In this document: piece by piece, positions 41,850 to 53,120 of the stretch
Numbering within the stretch: position 1 is the first letter of the stretch
How the letters are laid out: the number at the start of each line of letters is the position of its first letter
DNA from: Cladobotryum mycophilum
Lineage: Eukaryota > Ascomycota > Sordariomycetes > Hypocreales > Hypocreaceae
NCBI GenBank assembly: GCA_036429605.1
Contig: CM071590.1
Span: 6,076,001-6,140,000, forward strand
Length of the DNA: 64,000 nt
Direction: 5' to 3'
The notes under the pieces: generated by a model
Seen by the model: the letters and a program-made list of their open reading frames with translations, nothing else
Database searches by the model: none
What the model was told of the DNA's origin: nothing
Position numbers and translations under genes: made by a program

Positions 41850-44069
41850 GTTGTCGAGTGGGGCGCAGTGTTTGATGTGCGTTTCTTGTCTTTGGGAGCA
41901 ATGAGATGGCTGGCTTGCGGTAGCAGCTCCAGAATTCTACAGGCAGAAATGACGGAATGAGAGAGCAACGCGGATGGCACGTCAACTCCTACACCTACTT
42001 TGAATAATGGCCCTGAGAAAATTGACAATCACCCTGGGCTTTTACCATACAGTAGTATTTGCCGAGTAAAATACTATTCAGTGGGCATGTTCTTTTTGTT
42101 CCTGATGCCTTCTTTCGTCCTCTAGCATCTAATACTGACTTGTACTACCTTGCTGACAGAATTGCTGACTGGTTGTTGTACCGTGCTGCTTCTACCCGTC
42201 ACATCGTCTCAAGACTCGTATTCTCGTGGCACTCAAAGCCCCAGTTGTGTGGAAAGGAGTTGTGGAGAGTGCATCAGATGAGCAAAAAGCTCTCAACCGG
42301 AGTGGATGCATCGCACCTTATCCGACAGTATTAGCCTCTTCGTGCATAATAAGGCGTAAGATATGATGCGCGAACCCCGCAACACGCGCCAGGAACATCC
42401 CTTCAGCCCCGCGATATTACTACTGTTGCGCGATTTGTATTGAAGCTGCGGTCACTGAATGCAAAGAGTAGCGAGATTAGGAGACGAGAGTAAAGGCGAC
42501 AGTGCATGGACGATGATTGATGAGGTTTCTAGTTACTGTAGAATATCGACACCTGGCAAAAGTGTAGACAAGAACATGCCTGCCTCTCTTCCCGTCCCAT
42601 CATTTCCCCCATGCTGCCCTGATGCGGAGAAATGTGACAGGGGGTGTGTGGTGACATCGTCAAGACGCTATTTCAAGACAGAAGATAGATGAGATGCCTG
42701 ATGCCACCTCATCTATTCTGATGACGCCACGGATCTAAAATGCCGCGGCAAGCTTTACTGTGAGAAGAAATGGTATGAACAAAGGGAAGAGCTGCAACAC
42801 ATTGCGATATGAGCCCATCCCAGTCGCCTAACCTAGAGGTCGCAAGCCATTTCTTCTCGACACCTATGATAAGATACTACGTTATGCAATGCTTTATAGA
42901 GCTGGGCTTTTGGTCACGTGCATCAAATCACGAAATCAAGACGAATTCTCACTCGTCTTGGAGAGCTGACGCTGTAAACTATTAACTACGCAGGGGAGAA
43001 TTCATCCGAAGCTGAAAGCGTTCAAACGTTCCAGTCCACGAACATTGCAGCACAACACACGGACTATTATCGATAAGATTGCCAGTCTCAGTCCAGGACT
43101 CAACAACGATGCCATGTAGTGAAGTGCGTTGCTCGCCCAAGGTGTCTACGATCCAAGGGAGGGAGCTCGACCTCTCTCCCTCTTTTTTCATGAGCATGGT
43201 GAGAGTTATTTACTCCGGACAGTAATTATATTATATGAGAGCAAAGCAAGACACGTATGAACTGAATACGACTGCAAACTCAGAGCCGTCCCTAAGTTTG
43301 AAGCGAACCATGAGTCGGTATCAACCCCTTAGGAGCCCGTTATCTTTCGTGGTTCTATTGCAATACTATAAAAGAGCAAATTAAGCGAATCAATAAACAA
43401 TGGTGGTTTAGTCAGACACTTGTATATCATTATACACACTGAGCATCTAATCTCGCCTACTTGGTAATACCAAGCTCTCTTTCTCTTAAAATATAGGGTA
43501 GGACTTAACTTGGCCAATATTATGCGAATCAGCAGAGCCAACTACCGTGAAGCCGGATGCGGGTCTACTGGGAACTATTTGACAGTGGCTTGCACAACAA
43601 CCTCAGCCCGGATAAAACGGGACGCAACAACACTCGCCATCTTTAAATACGACATTGCCAGTTTGCGATTCTCGACCTCACTTTGTCTCAATGGCGCTGG
43701 CCGTCTCCAACGCCTCCCCTGTGACGTGCGCCACGCCCTGATGGCTGAAGCGAATTTGACCAAACGGAGCTTTTATTGACGGCTGCAACGGCAGTTAAAA
43801 TGGCGCGGCTGTTGAGATATGGGTATGGAAAGGGGATGGCATGTCAAATAGTCTAATGTAAGCTTCAATCAGGCATCGTTTTGTCGTCTGGCTGAGCCTG
43901 GTGGCTGGGGTTTGCTTCTCCGGTTTGGTAAAACGGTGAAGACGAGGTGAAGGATGAGCAGTAGTCCGGCAATTCCTTATATAAATGAAGGATGCCAAGA
44001 CCGTTGGAATCATCTTGGCTTTCTATTGTGAGGCATTGAGGCATTGAACTAGCCAAATCTTTCGCGACT
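41850..44069. other. Divergent spacer, unknown gene to PAN-like gene
   Basis: About 2.2 kb between divergent genes, with AT-rich stretches around 43200-43500. I find no coding feature I can support. Confidence 0.5.
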
Positions 44070-45342
44070 ATGAGATTCGTCGAGATCGTGGCCGTCTTGG
44101 CAGCAGCTTTGTGTCCCACTGCTGTGGCACACTTCCCCTTTCAACAAGAGCTCTGCTTTACGTCTTACAGCAAAAAGGCAACCAACCATGTTTCCACTCA
44201 CACCTCTCGTTCGACGTAAGCTTCTACTTATGCTTGACCCCTTTTCTTTTTTTGGCGCCAAAGCTACATGATTGCTCACGAAACTGACTTCCTATAGACT
44301 CGCTTTCACTCTTACTCTTACTCAGGTGACAGTGCCAACGATTACAAAGACCCCAATCAAGTGGGTGACAACGACAACCACGACAACCGCTCATCTCACG
44401 TTGCCTCAAATAACGGATACCCTTACCGCAACCCAAACTGACATTGTGACATCCACCTCCTCCCCTACTGTGTGGGTTACGGACACCGTGACGAACACTG
44501 TGACGGTCAGCTCAACGGCAACTGTGACGGTTTCTACATCACCTGGTTTCACTCCATTTGCCTCCGAAGCAGCAGTTATTTCCGCTGGAGGTGGCACATC
44601 CGGCGTGAGCGGAACATCAAACAAGCGCAGCGAGCATGGCGAGCGTGGTGTTTCTCCAAAGGGCCGATTTAACCTCTTGAGCAAGCGTGCCAGCCAGCTC
44701 AAGATGTGCCCTCCTCGTGCCCCGCTACTTTATCCCACCAGCGTCAACTGCATCATCTATGTTGAAAAGATTATTGTCCAGAGGAAGACGGTGCCAGCGC
44801 GCATCACGAGAACGAGGACTGCAAGGACCGTCACCTCGACCTCCATTTACACCACAGGGACTACCGTCACGGTCACCCCTCCTCATGCGTCACTGACGGT
44901 CACCAATACCATAACCAACACGGACACAATTACCAATACCATTACCAGCACCACCACGAGCACAGAGACTGATACCAGCACGTCCATCATAGCGACTGCC
45001 ACGTATTACCCGCTGTGTCAACCCAACAACCTGATCGATCACGTTGGTGGGAACCCCATGTTCTACATGAGTGCGAACGGCGACAGTGTTTCTTTAGGTT
45101 CTGCACCCGATGCAGTGACTTGCTGCCAGATTTGCGCCAATACCGAATTTTGTGCTGGCTTTTCAGGCCCTGTCCCGGGTTACACTGACTGCTACATCTG
45201 GACCGGGCCTGGGGGAGCAGGGAGCTGCGATGGTTCGGTCGTTGGCTGGACGGCCTTCAGCGTTACCAGCCTACCAAGTGACGATCTTTCAGTTATCGGC
45301 AACGGGAATTGCGGCCGTGCTGCTTATGGTGTTCTTAACTGA
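44070..45342 (+). CDS. Secreted Ser/Thr-rich protein with C-terminal PAN/Apple-like Cys domain
   Basis: Exons 44070-44215 and 44298-45342 give 396 residues; the 82-bp intron has donor GTAAGC and acceptor CCTATAG. The N-terminus MRFVEIVAVLAAALCPTAVA is a signal peptide. Two long Thr/Val-rich tracts follow, full of TVT, TDT and TNT units (about residues 60-140 and 205-290), separated by a more basic segment (KRASQLKMCPPRAPLL). Such tracts are O-glycosylated in fungal wall and surface proteins. The last 110 residues contain spaced Cys (YYPLCQPNN, VTCCQICANTEFCAGF, DCYIWTGPGGAGSC) in a PAN/Apple-like pattern, a fold that binds proteins or sugars. No GPI-anchor tail is seen at the end (GRAAYGVLN). 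Surface or secreted location is a good inference; the ligand is unknown. Confidence 0.8.
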
Positions 45343-45738
45343 TGAAGGGAGGGGGAGAGGGATGTGATAACGACCGTTTGTGCTTTTGGTGTTTCTGGGC
45401 AATGAATCGTATGTAGGTAGCCTGGCTTCAATGTCTTACGGCTACTTCCTAATTAAAATGTACCGTACCATCTGTTCCCACTTGATGTGAAGCATTTCTA
45501 GTAAATGATTGGCAAACGAGAGAATTGAGCCCCCTTAAATGGCATATTGGAAGCGTATAATGTGACTTCTCACCTGAAGGATCGACTCCATAGCTGTGCC
45601 GGTACGGCAGCATGGAACACACACCATTATATTGATCTAGTCTAAAAATAACAGCTGCTACCTATCTTAATATAATGGTCTTTTTTACCATGTGTCAATA
45701 TTCTTCGACTATACAACATTCTTGGTGACTTCAAGACG
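45343..45738. other. Spacer between PAN-like gene and transcription factor pseudogene
   Basis: AT-rich 3' and promoter region; an ATTATA-type inverted motif (CCATTATATTGAT and TTAATATAATGG, about 45624-45680) is visible. No gene. Confidence 0.5.
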
Positions 45739-47635
45739 ATGGCATCTACCGGCATTCAATCGGATGCAAAACACTGCTGGGAGTGCTTTCGCCGTGGCAC
45801 CATCTACGATGGATCCATTCCCGTTTGCGGCAACTGCCGACGTGCCGGCATAGTGTGTCCCGGCTATGGCAACAAGAAACCGCTTGTTTTCTTACCTCCG
45901 GGAAAGGTAACAAGACTGCAAAACTCAGACTATCTCACGAGTGGTGGACCGCGAAACCTCAAGACCAGAGGGAGAGCGATCTCGACTACCTCACGATCAC
46001 GTCCGACAAGATCATCAAATTACAGGTTCAAAGCAGCACTTGGTTCTCGTTCCGACGGTGTTCAGCCGAACTACAATGTCTCAGTCGAGGAACCAACAAG
46101 TGCCGCTTCGGCAAAGAGAGAAGTGGTTGTTAGGATGCCATACTATCAAGTAGAATCCACTCACCGGTCACTACGCTCGAGTGATTTACGTAGTCTGGAA
46201 CCTCCAGGGTGGGGTTATATTGAGCTCATGAGATTTTGTAAGTCTTCTTGACGATTTTATGCCATGCCATTAAGTCACCCAGTCGCAATAGCATGTTTTT
46301 ATTCATCATGAGTGTCGCTATGCCGTAATATCTAACTATTTGTTACAGATAATGATGTTGTGATCCCCACAGCCACGTCCAAGGATATCCTAGTAGTTGG
46401 CGGCTATTCCAAAATGAATGGCCCTACACTCGGCCAAATGTCGCCATCGGTTCGCCACTCTTTCTTGGTGATGTGCTTTGGCATCGGGATACGATACGCT
46501 TCATACGCAAGAGGCATCGACATGATATCTTCCAGAAGTGGACCTATGAATCATCTTTAGTCAAAGTTCTATCACCACATTGGACTCACTCTTCGCGCCC
46601 TAAATGAGGAGATTGGAGAGAACCACCTAGATAACATCTATGCGGCATTCTAAACTATCTACAAAATCGTCATTTCAGAGGTAAGTGGTTGACATGGCCC
46701 TCAACTTGATGCCTGCTTCAAGCTGGCAACTTACACTTGATAGATTTACATCAATAATTCGTCCTCGTGGCGTGCCCATGTTTCTGGCCTGCTGAGCCTC
46801 ATTAAACAATGTGGTGGGCCCCGTAAGATGATGTCGTCCAGCTCTACCAAGCCCTATGCTTTACAAAATTTTATCATGTGAGTAATCGCCGGCACATAGT
46901 TATTGATACATATTACATCTTGCCTTCTCACACGGGGATAGCATCATAACACTTTACAATACCCTCGGGCCTCGGGATACACAAATCGCTGAAGTGACGC
47001 ACCTCGACCTTGGTGACATCGAGGACATTTATAACTACAGGCCCGCTACCATGTTTTTATGTCCAGGGCCAATATTCTTGGACACTGTGCGCATAAATCG
47101 CCTTCGATTATCACCAAGGTCGACGTCTCCATCCGCCAGCAACACTGAAATCTGCCGCATCCTTCAACACATCGATGCTTGCCCTACAGAAGATTGGACC
47201 GAGATGACCAGCCCAAGCCATCTTCACTCCAAATACATATCACCTGTTGCGGATGTTCATAAATCTGCGGTTGCCGTTTTTGGTGCGTTAGCCATTCCCT
47301 GCACAGCTGGCTCAGACTCTCGGATGCCATGTGAAAGCTGCGACAGGCTATACCGACTTCATCGGGCAAGCCTTTTTCGACTACTTGATACAGCTATGGA
47401 GAATGAGCGATGCAGAACTACGGTTCCTTGGCCGGTTATTGTGGCCGGTATTGCATCTCGGACGGGAACATTGGGCGAACAAGGCCTGATCGAATTATAC
47501 CTCGAAACTCTGCGTCAAGATTTGTCTTCAAGGATAACCCCGCAAATCCCTTTGAGGATGCTGAGAAAGTTTTGGCAGTCCGGAAAGAAAGACTGGGACG
47601 ATTGTTTTGATAAGCCGTACCCTCTCATTGTGTAA
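45739..47635 (+). pseudogene. Zn2Cys6 transcription factor, inactivated by RIP-like mutations
   Basis: Four exons (45739-46237, 46349-46680, 46744-46877, 46942-47635) fit one frame of about 552 codons; introns are 111, 63, 64 bp with donors GTAAGT, GTAAGT and GTGAGT. The N-terminus has a fungal Zn2Cys6 cluster with exact 2-6-6-2-6 spacing, except that the third Cys (position 23) is Tyr: C13, C16, Y23 (TAC, 45805-45807), C30, C33, C40. The rest resembles the fungal regulator middle region (LRALNEEIGENHLDNIYAAF, SSWRAHVSGLLSLIKQCGGP). Two in-frame stops interrupt exon 2: TAG 46558-46560 and TAA 46651-46653. Sensible parents are CAG, CAA and TGC, so all three changes are C to T before A on one strand, as RIP makes. 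Splice sites and downstream frame are intact, so inactivation looks fairly recent. It is convergent with a DHA1 transporter 64 bases away. Confidence 0.8.
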
Positions 47636-47699
47636 TATAATAATAGACGACCTTTGCGACACTGAGTATCAGGCCTTGTTCGCAAATCTTGCTCTTTCA

Positions 47700-49578
47700 C
47701 TACTTGACACTGATGATTTCCACCTTCTCTTCCAGTTCGGCAAACATTTGTGCCTGTCTTTCTTCTTCCGCTTCTTGCAACAGTTCTTCTCTCCTCTCCC
47801 GGAGGATCATGCAAAATGGTGATCGCGCTCTACTATTGGGACCTTTCCAAATGAAGATGAACGGAATGATGCACATACAGGCACTTAGACCACCAAGGAG
47901 TGAATAGGCACCTGTAATATCCAAGCGTGTAAACATGGGAGATGTAGCAAAGGGCAGTGCAGCGGCCAAGACTGATTGCGATAGTGATGTTGCAACGTCT
48001 GCTGAGACTGCGAAGGCTTCATATGTGTCACTCATATAGTTGAGCAAACACATTACTATCATCATATAGCCCATCCCAAACGGGACGCCTGCCAGCATTG
48101 GAATCACAAAGGTGGTTGACGGACGTGCACTCCACCCTAGCCAGAAGAGCGAAATAACGAAGAGGGGACCGCCAATACACGCCAAGGGAAGGCGACGATA
48201 CTCCTCCCGTTTCGTCCATTCTGCATTTCTGGCAGTAGCTTTATGCAGAATAGCATCCCAAGCCCAGAAGATTGGCAAACTAAACAATGCACCAACACCG
48301 ATGGGGAGAAAGGCGAGACCCGTAACTCCAGCCGGGAGTCCATACATATCCTGGAATATGATCGGAAAGGCCTGGAATGACAAGTAAAATATCCCATGGA
48401 CGAGCGCCATGTAGGCGCATGTGCTCGTGACTATGGGTTCGAATGCAATCATACGTAGAGGTCTGGTGAAAACTACGGTGACGAACTCGGAGATGTCCAC
48501 GTTCTCGAGGTCGCGAGGCGCAAGAATGTTGATCGACTGACTCTGCCTGCGCAGTTGTTTGGCTCGACGACTGAGGAGGATAGGACCGAATGTTTCGGGG
48601 ATGAACAGCCCTAAGATGAAGGTGATGCCGGCAACGATGAGGCCAATCCAGAACGTCCAACGCCATCCAAGAGCCGGAGTGGCAAATCCGGATATGATGG
48701 GAGACAAGATTGGCCCGACAATAGTAAGCTGGGTTTCATGTCAATTCGTCTTTGCTTGCGCTTTGGGGTGGTGGCTTATACATACAGATATACAGACGAC
48801 AATGACTCTTCCTCTAGTCATTGGGTCACTATAGATATCCCTGATGATGCCTGCTATGATGGCAGCCGGTGCACTGCCAAAGACACCACAGAATAGCCTC
48901 AGAGCTACTAACCCTGACCAATTCGGCGCAAGAGCACATGCCATGGTGAAGAGGCAGAATGCGAAGAATGTGACCAGATTGACGTTACGTCGACCCAACT
49001 GCTCGCTAAGAGGTCCCCATAGAAGAGGCCCAAGAATATGTCCGATGAGATAGATGGATACAAGTAATACCTTTTGCTCCCTGGAGGTAATGCTGAACTG
49101 TTCCATGATGTCGGGGGCAGCCATGCTTGGGAGTGACGAGCCCATTGCTGAGTTGACAACCATTGCGCCACTAACGGACAGTACATGCAACTTTTTATAC
49201 TAAAGCCCGCGATTAGAACGCCCCAAGGTGACTCTTGGACTGGGCTGGAAGTACATACGGTTGGCCAGTTGTAGGGGTTCTCTGGGTCATCCGGCTCCCA
49301 TGCTATGATCGTTGGACCCGTTCTCCTCACTGGAAAGGACTTGACATGGCGAAGAACACCAGGTCTTAATTTAGGTGCGCTCTCTTGATTGCTGTTAACT
49401 GATTGCATTTCCTCCGTGATGGGGGTTAATCCTTCGAGTCTACCTAGAAGTTCACATCAGATCCAAAAAAAAAAGAAGTTTGTCGGTGAGAAGGGGACAT
49501 AGCAACGCGCGCTTCTAGTAACGCGAGATCTAACTTACGCTCGAGGAAAGAAAATTCACTCGTGACATTGTGGCTCAT
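47700..49578 (-). CDS. DHA1-type major facilitator multidrug transporter
   Basis: Four exons, complement(49539..49578, 49259..49443, 48786..49199, 47700..48728), encode 555 residues. The short first exon (MSHNVTSEFSFLER) was found from a good donor GTAAGT and restores RLEGLTPITEEM upstream of the first obvious frame. Introns of 95, 59 and 57 bp. Typical DHA1 features: DPENPYNWPTYKKLHVL before the first helix; LPSMAAPDIMEQFSITS; motif A as WGPLSEQLGRRNVNL; VALRLFCGVFGSAPAAIIAG; and the antiporter motif as LTIVGPILSPIISGF after the RGR loop. The C-terminus is a charged helix (LQEAEEERQAQMFAELEE). DHA1 carriers exchange protons for drugs or metabolites at the plasma membrane; the substrate is unknown. 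No lesion is seen, in contrast to the neighbouring regulator. Confidence 0.92.
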
Positions 49579-52500
49579 TTCAGTTCAACGGAGAGCAAAA
49601 GTGCATGCGTTGATCTAGATGTCCAGGAGAGTTTCGCAGGTGGCGCAATAGAGTCACGAGAGCTACTGTCCTGGTACAAGGACAAATTGTATGGCGACAA
49701 GATTGGTGTGGCAGAATTATCGTATAAAGGTTTGTAAAGGAACCATCAGTTCATCGATTTCAGTCTCTTTCACAAACAAGAAAAAGGGACCCATCCAAAG
49801 AAGCATACTAACGTGATCCATCCAACATCCTGGACCTCATCCTTCCTCCATGTCCAACCAACAGACAAATACCCGTCCGTCCAAGGGGTATTGCGCATTG
49901 ACCATTAGTATCACCCAATTAAGGCTCCGCGAGTCAAGGCAACAATAAGGATCACAACCCATTCATTGGCCGGGTCCTGGCATCCGGGACCGGCGGCTCA
50001 GCCATCAACCACCCCCTTGATCTGCTTTGGCTCCGATCCTAGAGTTTCGGCCTAGAGAGTTCTGGAAGGGTTCGATGTTAGTTATGAAGATAGGCGAAGG
50101 TCAAGGTGAAGAGCGAATCGAATGCAAATGGGAGTTGCTTCAAGCTTGCCTGCGTTCCGCTTTACGTGCATCCAACTTCGTCGTGAAATGGCAGCATATC
50201 ATACGGCTGACAAAGGTTGGGGGATTTCAATTCTATTGCTACGAATTAAAAAAGAAATTAACAGACTGTTTAGAAAACAGGGGCTCTAATTTGTTTCGTC
50301 GACTTGTTTATTATTCGAGCGTGCCGGGTAGGGCAAAATAGCCATGCATCGAGTCCTACCATCCACTGGCGATTGACAGCACATGACAGAGTTGCAAAAT
50401 GCTACGCACGCTGTATGAGTAAGCTGCTACTCTTTCTGCAGACATCCATGTCTCGTCACATCTTCATCCGGGGACCTCGTCATCATTGCGGGCGCATCTA
50501 CGGGGTAAACAAGATTGGCCTTCACCGAAAGTCACGCGTATCGTAATGTCTCATCCAGCACGTAATTGTTATTACTCTACTCTCCGTAAGTTTAATCCAA
50601 GTAAATTGAACTACGCCTCTCATATAATAAAGCTGCCAATCCTGTCGGCCACGAGTATTGAAGCTCTTACACCTCGCGTGTGCAGATGGGACTAACAGGG
50701 ATCTTCTTATTTACCTGCCAAGCCCATGCCTCCTCACAAGCTGCGCAAGCTTTGCAGTCTTAGTACTATTGATACGGGGCATCGGATTGTTCACAAAGAC
50801 ACACTGTGCTCATAAATCTTCATATGTTCGTGACGTAACACTCGTCTCAAGCTTCACAGCTCTTCCCTGCACATATACGGCCAAGCTATAGCACGGATGA
50901 AGCTGATGAAGTCAAAGATAACCTAAACAGCAAAGGATTCAAGTTGAGGTGAAAAATTTTCACTGACATGACTTCATACCATTGCTTTGTAGCCTGTTTG
51001 TTTTGTTATCTGAACCACTCACCGTTCGATTAGATGCGTAACTGATATGGTAGCGTGTGGACTATGATCCATGGATGCCGTTTGCAGCCACATGCCGCAC
51101 CAATCTTAACCCCAGGTTTTGGAATCCTGAGCTCCCCCTGCCACCACCAACAGCTAAATGCCGCCCCCAGTCTGCATATGGTAGCTCAAGCCACAATAGC
51201 CTCATGCTTGCATTGCCATGTTCGTTCGCCTCGTTTTGCGAGCTAAGACTTGTTCCTTTGGCTGCTTGAACACATGTGGGTTGCTAGGATGATAAAGAGG
51301 GGATCCTGGTAAGTGCACTCAACTGCGGCGTGGAGAACAAAGACGCACCTTGAGTGATAATAGGTGGGCGAATTGATCACCTCCTCTCTTCCAGTAGCTA
51401 TCCCGGAGCCGGAACCGAAATATAATTCACATCATCGTGAACAACGACTCCAGTCTAGATCCTTTGGAAGGGAGGCATATGCCGGTAAGGCGCATGTACG
51501 ACCTTTGGCTGCAGCTTGTATAGTGGTGATGTGCGTAAAGTAGCAGCTACCCATGTGAATCATGCCTCCCTGATGATGGCTTGATTACTCCCATCTACGC
51601 AAAACAGTGTTCTTCTGTTTAATTGAGTTTGTATAAATGAATTGCTCAGCATGAAACTATGCGAGCTTCCGAAACTCGGTTCATCGGACATCAGGGTAAT
51701 AAGAGTACGTAGCAAATAAACTAAGTAAAGTGTCGTCAAGGTAACGTCCGATATACTTCAACGGAACGGAGAATATCACATCCAATACCATCAATTAAGC
51801 TTCAGTCATGTTGCAGAGCTAAGGGCATGTAACGAGTAAGAATTAGTGACACGGAAAAGTTCTGCATTCTTCCCTTCTGAATATCATCCCCAACAAATTC
51901 CGCAAGCTCTCGATAGTGTGCAGGAACTTCAGCGCCACGGACTCGTAGCTTGGTTGGAATTACATAGCAATGTCGCGCTCTTAGCTCTTGTTCGGAAAGG
52001 ATTGACACGAGCAGACGTGAAAGCTACGACATGTTCAACATGGAGAAAAATTTTTCATCAATTATCCAACCGGGAGATACCGTTTGAAGCTCACTAACCC
52101 CGCGTTCTCCTCATCTCATGGCATCAGGGGCTGGTCACAAAAAGTTCTTTAGCTCAACGACAAAAAGCTTTTCGAGACGAATTGTCCAATAGCTTAGCCA
52201 GCCACACCCCGCATAGTGTGGCCTCGATCTCCCATGTTTTCGATCATGCTAATGCGTGCTACAAAAGTATGGGAAGATGAGCCGTTGCCGTCATTGGGCG
52301 ATTGAGTCGACGTGGAGAAACGGCTTCTTATTAGCCTCCGCGGGGTAGCTTCCGGTCCAGGTACGGCTATCGTATGAGGCTTCTGGAGACTGTGTACTGT
52401 GAGGTCATGACTGTGAATCGCCTCGAGGACATGATGGCCATTTCAGCTGGTCAAGCTAGACCACGCCCCAGAAGGGAGCTGCCTTTGCATTCACGGCCTC

Positions 52501-53120
52501 GAAGCCATGCGTGCTCCGTTTAGAGTCGGCACAATTTAATTGGCACGGCTTTGAGAGAGATGTGCCGTGTACAACACTGCTATCAAGCGTTACATACCAA
52601 CTACCTGGTAAACATATGCAGGGCACATACAGAATACACGTGGTATAGATGATGTGGCTCATCATACAAAGGTCTATACGATGAATCTGAAAATTATCTT
52701 CAAGTAGTGGCCAAGGTATCTCATCTTCATGTACATGCAAATTGTGGTAACCAGGAAACCCCCGTTAATATCGAAACCCAATGAGATGAGGACAGAATGA
52801 ACCTGCGTGTCTGGCCTCTAGAACCTCATCAAGTGCTAGTACTAGGAAAACCTTCCCTTCACATGCAACGCAAAGTAAGCCTCTCACAATGAGGAGGCAG
52901 GGTTGGTCGGTGACGGAAGATTGTTGAGTGGCCAAACCTTTACAGCAACGCATTTCACCAGCCGCATCGTGTATATAAAGACCTCACGGATCACCCACAA
53001 TCCTTCTTTTTCTCTCCAGACACAAATACAACAGTCTATCTCATCAATACAATCTCACTCAATCTTCACACTCGATTCATCATTTTAGTCTTTTATTATC
53101 CATTTCCAAACTTCGACATC
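49579..53120. other. Divergent spacer of about 3.5 kb
   Basis: Between the MFS gene and the calpain-like gene. Many short frames, none with a family I know; one at 51802-52008 minus (VPAHYRELAEFVGDDIQKGR) looks protein-like but has no start, neighbours or splice partners. The last 150 bases are the calpain-like gene promoter and leader. Confidence 0.45.
52972..52979 (+). promoter_or_regulatory. TATA box of the calpain-like gene
   Basis: TATATAAA, 142 bases before the ATG, followed by a CT- and CAA-rich leader (53010-53100) typical of strongly transcribed fungal genes. Confidence 0.6.

Noticed and set aside
35360..49578. Secondary-metabolite gene cluster (regulator, transporter, SnoaL-like genes close together)
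   Set aside because: There is no synthase, terpene cyclase or tailoring oxidase; the regulator is dead and the small genes arose by a local duplication.
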